Part shown: positions 55,547 through 64,000 of the stretch, one piece after another | How positions within the stretch are numbered: position 1 is the first letter of the stretch | Layout of the letters: each line of letters opens with the position of its first letter | Assembly (NCBI GenBank): GCA_917880885.1 | Contig: OU862910.1 | Location: 52,381,285 to 52,445,284, forward strand | Direction: 5' to 3' | Length of the DNA: 64,000 nucleotides | Origin: Limnephilus marmoratus | Taxonomy: Eukaryota > Arthropoda > Insecta > Trichoptera > Limnephilidae | Made by a program: the position numbers and the translations under genes | Notes under the pieces: generated by a model | Told to the model about the DNA's origin: nothing | What the model saw: the letters and a program-made list of their open reading frames with translations, nothing else | The model's database searches: none

Positions 55547-58500
55547 GAAATTAAAATTAAGAGACACGGTCGTTTAGGGACCCTATATAGTGATCCCACG
55601 TGCATAAAAAATCACCAGTTTGTTTAGACGAAATCGCCTGCACCTAAATTTGATTTGGTTTGCATAATACTAAAGCTCATTATTTTCAGTCCAACATCAA
55701 AGTGGACGGATGTGACCATTACGATCATTACGAGACTTGTGGTCGGGTTAGGGAACAACTTGCGGCCGAGTAAAAAATATCGCCAGCTAACTGTAAATTA
55801 TTTATTCGCCTTGTGGTTTGATTGCTTCCGATGTTTCAATAATTGATATTATTTGCGATTCGGTCCCAAATTATTACAAAATGTTTTATTTAATGCCGTT
55901 GATTGTGGAAATCCCAAAAATTGGTTTGATGGGTGGTTTGTAATGTTTTGGTCTATGATAAATGTAAAAAAAATATGATATATCATACATGCCACTTAGA
56001 TTTTTTAAACGATTGCTTGCTTCGCTTGGGTATGTTGATTGTTTGCTAAAGATCAAGTACCTACATAAAAAATTCACATTCATAACAATCCATCTTTCTG
56101 AACCGTTTGTGAAGAGAATATTACTAGAGTGTTAATATTAAAAAAATAACCAGATGTTGAAGAACTCGTTGAACTCTGTTCAAGAACTCACCTTATTCGA
56201 AATCCATAAACTCTCTCGACATTTCTCCATCAGATTTTTATATTTTCTTCTCTCCATCTAACAATCTCAAAAAAAATCTGTTTTTAATAACGACACTGAT
56301 CGTGGTATTGCAAGTATTGAACCAACAACCGATCGATTAGCAAAACTAATACAAATAAATGGCTTTATTTTATTAAAAAGACATCGGGCTCCGTTTTGTC
56401 TTTACAAACTTATTCCCCAATCTCCTCTCTGGATTTTAACACTAGTGCAAATATTTATTAATATAATATAAATATCGAGTGTCACTTCTCGGTGCGTTTT
56501 TTTTTTTTTTGATTTTTGATAGTTACTTCTTATAGAAGTTAGGACCCTATAAAAAGCATTACAATTTGCTTGGTTTGAACAAACAAACGTTTGGTAGGTA
56601 TACAATTTAGCCAATTTTGTAAAAAGTAAAGCACACGGATATAGAATATTTTCTTCTAACACAGTTGGTAAAAAAAATCTTAAAAATCGGTTCAGTATTG
56701 GAGGAGAAAAATAGAAGATTCAAGAACTCGATTTTGACGTTTTTATTTAGGTATTATCAGCTTGATTCGCCCAGAATTCGGGGGGGGGGGGGGGAATAGC
56801 GACAGTGACATTAAATTTTTTCGGCGACCGTGTTTCCTCTTCACACCTAATAAAATATTAACCATCGTAAACATGATGAATAGAGAAACTGAGAAGTAGA
56901 TTTACGATCGCATTAGTTTTTATAATACGAACTCGTTCATTGAGGTCGAGAAATAAAGAAAAACCTCATAAAACAGGTGGCATCAAGCAATAAAAAGGTA
57001 CTCCACGAAGAATGTCCACAAAAAGCAAACTATTTGTGCAATTTAAGTGAAAGTGTTGATCTTGAATTTGATTAATATATTCAACAACATTTCTTCTATA
57101 AATTAACAATTAAACGAATGAATCAACATTCGTACTCAACGAAAACATCATTAAATTTATTGTTATAAAAAATATGAACATGAAGATAAACGTTTTCGTT
57201 TGAATGGGTGTAGGTATTAGTTAAAGAAATTGTACAAAAATAATTATTATCAATTATTTATCTTGCAGATTCAAAAGGTGTCGGACCGTAATTGGAAAAA
57301 CCGGAAAAGGAAATCGTTTTGGAATGGCGAAGCACATCTTAACTTGTAATTCAGTGATTCAGAATAAATATACCAGGAGGTCTAGCACGGACGATCGATA
57401 AAAAAACCCTATATCTATAAGAAATTGATCAAATCCGTCATCTATGGTCCGTTATCATCATTTGTAAGCACGGTCAACGATTGATAACATGTATTCCGAC
57501 CATCGCGCGACGGTTGATATATTTTAGCGCGGCCTCCGTATTATCAGATAAGTTTCGATTAGCTGTCAATATATACATTTTTTTAATAATATCTATTTAA
57601 TGAACGGATTGAACTAACGAAGATTTTAGAATTGGAAGAAGCTGTACGCGCATAGACTTAAAAAATGCATCTAATAAGATGCGATCAATTTGTTCCGTCG
57701 GATCTTTGAGAAACGAAAGTGGTTGAATTATGACTAAAGACCTCATTAACTAATTAACTCCCGTTTAGTGCTAAAAAGTAAATGCGGACTGCCAATGCAT
57801 ATTTAGGTTAGTATTTCAATTCCATTATATCGATTTCTTATTTATTCTCTGTCATTATCGATTCGGCTGTCAACACCAAAACCGTGCTCGGTATATTGTT
57901 AAAAATCATCGGAAGTTATCGATCAGATATTGTAAAGTAATCGATTTTTCTCTGCTTGACCCCCAGATGAATTTGAAATGCACTTGAGTTGAACCATCAG
58001 TATAAAATGAAGTCGTTCAAAATGTATTGATCTTTTAAACTACGCAACGGATTTTCATGAGGTTTTCACCAATAGATAGAGTGATTCAAGAGGAAGGTTT
58101 ATATATATAATACATGCTTATTATAGTAGAGAAAAGCCGAGAAATTCAAATATTCAATTCAGACAGGGGGCAGCAGGCAAGCGGGTGGTGTGGATTTTAT
58201 AAAGGTTGGGTAATGGCGTTTTGTTTCGTTTGCCACAGCAACGTGTTACAGGATCTGCTAGTTATAAATAATACATTTGTTTTGTTGTTAATTTTTATAA
58301 CATTATTCGAAATTACCTTACACCGATTTCCTGCCTTTTCATCGAAGTAAAATACCATTTATTAAATCATAAAAAAATGATCATGATGTGCACATAAGAA
58401 TGTTTCTACTTGCTAAGGTGGAAAAGACGATTTTATTGAAGGGAAAACTGGGGGGAAAAAGTTTGGGAAAATTTAACTTTATACCAGCCAACAAGCACAC

Positions 58501-58800
58501 CAGCCCTGAATTATTAGGACTAAGCTTTCGCAATTAGGGGAGGGTTTTGAGGCCCGTGGAACTGGGATGGAAAATGAGATGGAGGAGAGGAAGGATGAGC
58601 AACACCGGGCTAATCAAACCGCTTACAAAACATAGTTTTTCCCCTTCGAACCAGAAATTGGTATCTAACTGGGACGTTACAGAAAACACCTTTCGTAAGT
58701 GCCATAGAACGTCCTGCATCAGGTGGAATTGTTCTTGAGTCCAGTAAATCCGTACTTCCCATCTGTATACCTACCTTCACAGTCAGCCTTGGCGTTATGT
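55547..58800. other. Longest repeat-free stretch; no gene recognised
   Basis: No mobile element was matched over 3.2 kb. 57268-57347 follows a good splice acceptor (TTTATCTTGCAG) with a 27-codon basic open frame, a weak exon candidate. 57394-57945 has five ATCGAT words, and 57541-57552 is TTATCAGATAAG, a double GATA site. This could be an intron or regulatory DNA of a nearby gene. A poly-G run is at about 56780. Confidence 0.35.
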
Positions 58801-59148
58801 TGTGGGCACATAGGTTTTATAATTGAACCCTTACGGGGTATATACAATATACATATTTAGCTCGCCTCTGGCAGCATATGAACCTGGTCGGGCTTGCTTG
58901 TTGGCTCGCAGTACCCGCGACCGCTGCGCCAAGACACTTCCGCAATCCGAGCGGACCGTTATGTGCTACCCGCCGCACTGCGATGTTAATCGGCGGAATC
59001 GGTGCACAAGCGGTCTCTACTCTGGACACACTCCTCGATTTGAACCATCCAAGGAATTGAATCGGTCAACGAATTCATCCGTCAAAGAATTTATCAGAAG
59101 AACAGTCAACGGAAAGTATCGTGGCACGACTTATACATCAGTAAACTT
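58801..59148 (-). repeat. Possible tRNA-like SINE head in a GC-rich patch
   Basis: On the minus strand TGGCGCAGCGGT (58930-58919) is a good box A, and CAGGTTCATATGC about 40 nt on is a weak box B. No other copy is seen in the window. The surrounding GC-rich frames are not recognised. Confidence 0.3.
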
Positions 59149-59430
59149 CTTTTTTTTTTTACAATAACTCTTCACAGGAGGACCTGAGGTAATCAATTTC
59201 CCTCGTGATAGGTGGAGAGAGTCCGGCCGAAGAAGTCAAAAGGTCTTCCTCAACCAGTCCCACCCGATCCGGCCCGCCACATAGTAGGTGGGTAAAATCA
59301 TCCGCCGTCAGGACCTAAACCTCGTCATAAGGACCTGACACCCCTGCTAAGCCACTGAGGTGGTCTATGGCAGGGGTGTTCATCCAATAAATTGTTCCCG
59401 GGGCGACAGTGCCTGCCTCCCAAATTGGTA
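59149..59430 (-). mobile_element. Family A element
   Basis: Minus strand: AATTTATTGGATGAACACCC, AGTGGCTTAGCAGGGGTG, GCGGATGATTTTACCCACC, GGGTGGGACTGGTTGAGG, then GATTACCTCAGGTCCTCCTG and a poly-A of about 12 (59149-59162). Confidence 0.6.
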
Positions 59431-60062
59431 ATAATTGTATCAGTCGACGAATTGTATCAATACTTTAATTTCCGATCACATAATGTTTTAGAAATTCTTA
59501 AGACTTGTAGTTGTAAGTAGGACAATAACATCCCATGTTAAAGTCTTAAGGCGGAAAGAACGGGGAAGAAAATATACATAGAAAGGTCAGGAAGTTCCAG
59601 TACATAAACATTTAGTTAATATACACAGTTAAAACCATCGTAAAAAAATCATTAAAATCAGCAGCATATCATGTCATCATTGTCGCGAGTTTTCACGGCC
59701 AATCTTACAACTGTTACTCATCAACATCAACAGCGGATGATTCCATCTCCAGATAGCGTGACTACTTAAGCCTTGACTTTGTAGAACCATTTAAACATGT
59801 ACAAAGGTCTTTTGTTAAATTGCTCCATATTTTTAACAGCCATTTATATTTTGATCGCAGTTTGATATGAGATGTAGACCAAAAAATATAACAATAGACT
59901 ATTTAGGCACAAAAGCGGTCTTTGTTGGTAAATAAAATATTACTCCACAATGTACTTGTACTAACCAATGACTGATTTAACGATATCCATGTAATGGAAA
60001 GTGACAGAATGTCATGGTTGCTTTACTACGATGGTTATTCAACGTGATTAAATTAATATGTA
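59431..60062. other. No gene recognised
   Basis: AT-rich sequence, nothing supportable. Confidence 0.4.
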
Positions 60063-60715
60063 TGTTTATACATGATGTCCGGAAACTAGAGATGCAAGCG
60101 GAAAACCTGGTGAATCGTATCACATTTGGAGTCGATTTTAAGGTACAACTTTTTTTGATTTGAGCTTCCATTTCACTTTTCTTGAGTGAATGAGCGCTTT
60201 TAATTTTGCCACGTTTACGGACCAGCGACGGCACAAACAGGGCAATAAACGTACGTTCCTTATCAATAATAGTGAGACCAAAGATGAGACGCACAATGTA
60301 CGTGGATATGTCTATTTTTTTCGAAGAAAAAACTATTCATTTTCTTGCCTATCCCTCTCTAGCGAGCCATTCCCTTCACCGTGCCATTTCCGCGGGAATA
60401 CTAAAAGCAGCTAATCGAGTGTGAATTCGGATTTTTTGAAGGTCAAATTTGAAAAAAAAAATAGTCGCTACGAGGTTAGTATCAAGTGTTTATTATATTT
60501 TAAAATTTATTGATACGCAGAACAGACTCCAAATATTTCTAAATCCTTTAATTGCCAAAAAAGTTACGAAAATATTTTTTCAAAAATAATCGAATTAGTC
60601 AGCTCGAATTTTTTTTTCTTTGATCTCTCTAGGTCTAGGTGATGTAATTTCCCGCTTGTCAGCAGTTTCTAGCAGTGTCCGGACACCGTGTATACCATGC
60701 CTGAATTATTTCATA
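60063..60715. mobile_element. Decayed TIR element related to 24448-27613
   Basis: TATACATGATGTCCGGAAACTAG on the left and, reverse-complemented, TATACACGGTGTCCGGACACTG on the right face each other. They resemble the TATACAGGGTGTCCGG end of the element at 24448. Family B lies inside. Confidence 0.4.
60190..60411 (+). mobile_element. Family B MITE-like unit, single copy
   Basis: The left end GAGCGCTTTTAATTTTGCC and, reverse-complemented, the right end GCTGCTTTTAGTATTCCCGC are inverted repeats about 220 bp apart. Internal blocks (CAATAAACGTACGTTCC, AATAGTGAGACCAAAGATG) match 659-1535 and 35455-35880. Confidence 0.55.
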
Positions 60716-61063
60716 GATATCTCTGAAAAATAGACAGTCGAAAAAGAGAGGTCAAGCAATCCTTATTTTTGAAGAATTTAAAGTATTAAAATGTAATGAT
60801 CTAGTCCGAAAAAAATAATAATTTAAATAATAAAATGAAAAAAAAACATAGCTTTTTAATTGAAAATTGTACTGTCAAAAACGTACATTTCCAACACAAA
60901 AATATAACACCTAATTTTCCCAACATCTTTACACATATCTAGGGAAAAAATACTTCTAATATATAAAGATAGCAGCCAATAATATGTGCGTTAAGTAAAT
61001 GAAGATAATGTTGGTAGTTCTTAGTCGAAGTATGATACAGTTAAAAGTGACCGAATTAATATG
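60716..61063. other. No gene recognised
   Basis: AT-rich sequence upstream of the tRNA. Confidence 0.4.
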
Positions 61064-61136
61064 GGTTCCGTAGCTTAATCGGTAGAGCTGTTTCCATGTA
61101 AGAAAAGGGTTCTGGGTTCGAGTCCCAGCGGAGCCA
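61064..61136 (+). tRNA. tRNA, probably Thr(UGU), with atypical anticodon arm
   Basis: A complete cloverleaf of 73 nt. Acceptor GGTTCCG (61064-61070) pairs with CGGAGCC (61129-61135; one T-G wobble) and is followed by discriminator A. The D arm is GCTT/GAGC. The T arm is CTGGG-TTCGAGT-CCCAG. Box A TAGCTTAATCGG and box B GGTTCGAGTCC match the Pol III consensus exactly. The anticodon stem GTTTC/GAAAA has four pairs plus a terminal mismatch, and the loop CATGTAA gives anticodon TGT but A in place of the invariant U33. Shifting by one would give GTA (Tyr) with U33 but a poor stem. A run of four T follows 5 nt downstream. It may be a real gene with a defect, or a recent pseudogene. There is no genomic CCA. 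Confidence 0.75.
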
Positions 61137-61141
61137 ATATC

Positions 61142-61145
61142 TTTT
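61142..61145 (+). terminator. Pol III terminator of the tRNA
   Basis: TTTT lies 5 nt after the discriminator base, with a second T run at 61150-61154. Confidence 0.65.
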
Positions 61146-62431
61146 CTGATTTTTCTGTCTCCAGATTTCGATTGAGTTTCGCTAATATTGTCTTCATTTA
61201 ATTAAATATTATAATTTGAGATTTTACTCATAAAGTTTAAGAAATTAATAATAAAAAAATACTTCTATAGCCTACCCGAAAAGAAAAGAACAATCGAAGA
61301 CGATAAATGCCTACTAAAAGCAATTAAAGAGCAATTCAATGTAAAAAGAACAAAATGATAAAATTATCTTCATAACTTGTATAACTTTTAAATTTGTCTA
61401 TTTTTTTTTTAAGTTCCTATCGTAATTAATTATAAGATACAAAATATATTTTTCATCCCGATACTCATCGCTCTTCTAATCACAAGCGTCTGCTTCTATA
61501 GAAGAGAAAAATCAGTGAAAACCTATTATGTAATTTATTATGTATTCAAAATTATTATAGTTTGTAAACTGATGATTTAATAAATAAATAAATAAAATAG
61601 CAAGCTTTTAAGAAGCTCAACACAGCGTTTGCGTTGTTGCGCGGTATCTCTTCACTATCACCAGAAGTACCTACATGGTATTAAATGAATATTTTGACTA
61701 GTATTCCGCCATCTCAAAATCACAGTAAAACCCTTAATGAAAATTTGCCATTGCACCAAAACGCCATAGTCTTTACACATTCTACTACTGGTCGCACATT
61801 TTTTGATCAAATTTGCACAGGATTTAGCTCACAGTGCGGCGGTTCCCTTTGTATTGAACAAGCGCTCGGATCAGGTTTGCGCTATGAAGAAAACACCTAA
61901 GAATTTTTTTTACTAGCGATCTTTCCGCTAGGAAGGAACTGGAGATAATAGGATTTGGATATATAGTCCGCTGTGAACACCTAACTCCACCTGCACCGGC
62001 TACTCTTGATCTAATATGTTTTACTGTCGACGAGCGCTGAGTGATGATGATTCCTCGCTTTCAAATTCGAAGCTTTAACGTATTTCCTCATGGCTTTATT
62101 ATAAACTATGCGTTTATAAGTATTCCCAGTTTACTGAAATTGCTATACCAAGAGTAGAATAACAGGAAGGCATACATCAGCAAAGCCTTTTTTACCTAAT
62201 ATCATGTCTCTCAAGTGTTTTCGTGATAAAATCATTCCTAATTTCGAGAAAACCTTTTTAAGAGATACGTAAAGGAATTAAATATCGTTGATCTTTGAAC
62301 TATCTTCCTAAAATACGTAGAAATTTCCGAACGAATAAGATTCCCAGAATCAATCCTAAAAATACTAATTTCGGTTGTCTGTGCATAACTGCGTATCCTG
62401 CGTAACTCTGGTTCAATGAACTCAAATTAGC
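61146..62431. other. No gene recognised
   Basis: AT-rich; an unidentified 71-codon frame at 61685-61900 and an (AATA)n stretch at about 61580-61597. Confidence 0.4.
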
Positions 62432-62580
62432 TATTAAAAGAAAATAACTTAGTTTACATCACTTTATTTTTTATATTTTATACTTTTATTCCTGAAGAAG
62501 TGAACATGGTTCACGAAACATGTTGATAGTATAAAATATAAAAAATAAAGTGATGTAAACTAAGTTATTTTCTTTTAATA
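62432..62580. mobile_element. PLE terminal fragment: perfect 52-bp inverted repeat around a ribozyme-like motif
   Basis: The arms 62432-62483 and 62529-62580 are exact reverse complements (52 of 52). The 45-nt loop is the hammerhead-like motif. The arms contain the PLE-type AATAAAGTGATGTAAAC...AAGTTATTTTC block. Perfect identity indicates a very recent or gene-converted insertion. Confidence 0.75.
62488..62526 (+). ncRNA. Minimal hammerhead ribozyme-like motif (PLE), third variant
   Basis: Core CTGAAGA 62492-62498; stem II GTGAAC/GTTCAC with loop ATG; GAAA 62515-62518; self-complementary ACATGT 62518-62523; T62524 at the cleavage position. Stem I is weak (only TC/GA next to the core). Confidence 0.5.
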
Positions 62581-62687
62581 AATAAATAATGACATCACAA
62601 AGTAACAACCTTTTAGAAGAAGTTTTCTTCGAAAAATCAAATTAGCTATAAATATAAGCATCATCTTCAAAATAACAACAGCTTTTT

Positions 62688-63050
62688 TTAAAGCTCCCGT
62701 TTGGAGCCAGTGACACTGTAGCATCCCTAATTGGGGAATATTGTGAGACTAAGGGGAGGGGAAGGAGACGGGGAAGAAGAAGGTGGGGGAGTACCTGGCT
62801 ATTGAGATCTGGTCACCAAAAGCCATTTCAAGCAACGTTTTAATTCTGAATGGGGGTTTTACTCAGGACGATACTCAGAGTATCTTCTACTCTGGAACGT
62901 GCCGCAAATATACTTTATATTATTTTTAATGAATTGATTGTGAAATAACACTAATTAATCAAATAAAATTTATTTGGTCACCCGGAATTCGATCCCGCGA
63001 CCTTGGGATTGCGAGTCGAGAGCCTTACCCCTCGACCACAAAGGTGAAAA
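62688..63050 (-). mobile_element. SINE-1, near full-length minus-strand copy
   Basis: CCCGTTTGGAGCCAGTGACAC, CATCCCTAATTGGGGAATAT, CTATTGAGATCTGGTCACCA, CAAGCAACGTTTTAATTCTG and the tRNA-like head at 62988-63046 (GATCCCGCGACCTTGGGATT, CGACCACAAAGG) are all present. Confidence 0.8.
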
Positions 63051-63752
63051 ATTTAAACAAGCAAAAAGTACCTACCAATAACGTAATATTTTAATGGAAA
63101 ATTACTTTAATTCTGCTTTTTAAAATAGGATTGGTTTTTCAAGAATTCAGACCAGCCCGTAATTTTTCACGGGTCTGGCGAGGTAATAAATAACTGAGGC
63201 CCAACGTCAGTTGTTGAAACACGCATTCGCCAGCTGCTTCTGCGTGTAGTAAATCTTCTTTACAGCCCCCGATAATAGAGACGAAATAATAATATTCAAG
63301 TACAAATACTTATTACTAAATTATTTATTACGAATGATAAATGGTCCACAGCAAGTGCACTAGAATGAATTGCAATTATTTTAAACGTTATTGGAATTCA
63401 CTCACAAATCAGTTCACATAAATTTATGTGAACTGTATTTGTGAGTAGGTACACACGGTTCCATGACAACTCAGAATCAACTTAACTAAACACCTCTTAA
63501 AAAAGTCATTAAAAACTATGATAAAAAATATTGAAAAATAGCCCATAATTGAACCTAAAGTTACCTATTTAACATAAAAAAATATATATATCATCACTTT
63601 TAATGACTTTTCAAATAAGGTGTTGAATTGAGTTGATACGTTGGTTGTCCGGTCACCGGTACACGAATCAAGAAATAAGTTCCTAAAAAATGTGTTTTTT
63701 ATGTAGTCGTATTTCTACACATTTGTTGAGCTGAAACGATAATTATATGAAA
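63051..63752. other. No gene; a decayed Helitron-like hairpin and one palindrome
   Basis: 63137-63182 carries TTTTTCAAGAATTCAGACC and a CCCGT...ACGGG hairpin like 3593 and 29677. 63401-63445 is a near-perfect inverted repeat (CTCACAAAT and AGTTCACATAAA arms). Confidence 0.45.
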
Positions 63753-64000
63753 CTAGCTGGTTCCCGGCATGCGTTGATATGCCATTTAATAAAGAAATTG
63801 TTTCTTCCTGCGTGTCCTTTCCCATTCGTTTCGTACCCCTTCCGCCTTTCCTTTCTCTCCCGCGTCCCCTTCCCCTCTTGCGTTCCCACTCCGCCTTCTC
63901 CACCTTCCCTCCCCTACCCGAGTTCCCCTCCCCCCTCCCGCATTTCATACATTCAGTTTTCAAACAGCTCGCTTGCCACCAATTGCAATTTTTTTATACA
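63753..64000 (-). mobile_element. Helitron H2, cut by the window end
   Basis: On the minus strand it ends in CTAG (63756-63753) preceded by GCATGCCGGGAACCAG, as in H2a. The purine-rich body and the GTGGCAAGCGAGCTGTTTG block follow. The 82-codon Gly/Arg-rich frame in it is a composition artefact. Confidence 0.7.

Noticed and set aside
1..64000. CRISPR arrays, rRNA operons, bacterial-style operons
   Set aside because: Tandem arrays seen are minisatellites without unique spacers, no rRNA-like stretch was recognised, and the element content is eukaryotic.

Overview
This window looks like intergenic or intronic DNA of an arthropod, most probably an insect. It is AT-rich. It carries the (TTAGG)n arthropod telomere motif as interstitial blocks. 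Its mobile-element fauna is typical of insects: jockey/CR1-like and RTE-like LINEs, Penelope-like elements (PLEs), hAT elements, Helitrons and tRNA-derived SINEs. The order cannot be fixed from the sequence alone. I found no convincing multi-exon host protein gene. The only host-type gene I support is one tRNA (61064-61136).

Layout. 0-10 kb: a 249-bp hAT MITE with a perfect 8-bp target duplication inside an inverted pair of older repeats, a Helitron 3' tip, an RTE-like LINE scrap, a 1.8-kb LINE with an open 496-codon reverse-transcriptase frame, and a complete 772-bp Helitron. 10-24 kb: a PLE 3' end encoding the last part of its GIY-YIG endonuclease, a 39-bp minisatellite, a GC-rich island with unidentified ORFs, LINE remnants, and a 1.2-kb hAT element inserted in an RTE-like LINE. 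24-33 kb: a nested stack (a TIR element with a CAGGGTGTCC terminus, split by a 2-kb hAT and by a young SINE; the hAT is itself split by Helitrons), an inverted-repeat element carrying a FEN1/PIN-like protein relic, and a second SINE copy about 99.5% identical to the first. 34-41 kb: a dense PLE zone with palindromic terminal repeats. 41-54 kb: mostly unidentified sequence with LINE and SINE scraps. 54.5-55.2 kb: a fold-back element with 9-bp target duplication, minisatellite arms and an internal telomere-like block. 55-64 kb: mostly unique DNA, the tRNA, a perfect 52-bp inverted repeat around a PLE ribozyme-like motif, and a Helitron cut by the window end.

The most interesting theme is a set of eight hammerhead-like motifs in PLE terminal repeats from at least three subfamilies. 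The short segment after GAAA differs between subfamilies (ACGT, ACATGT, ACCGGT) but is self-complementary in every case with an intact core. This is what a ribozyme that works as a dimer would require. PLE-borne minimal hammerheads are known as a class; the copies, their palindromic arrangements and the fold-back element here appear worth checking. All calls come from reading the sequence; no database search was possible.
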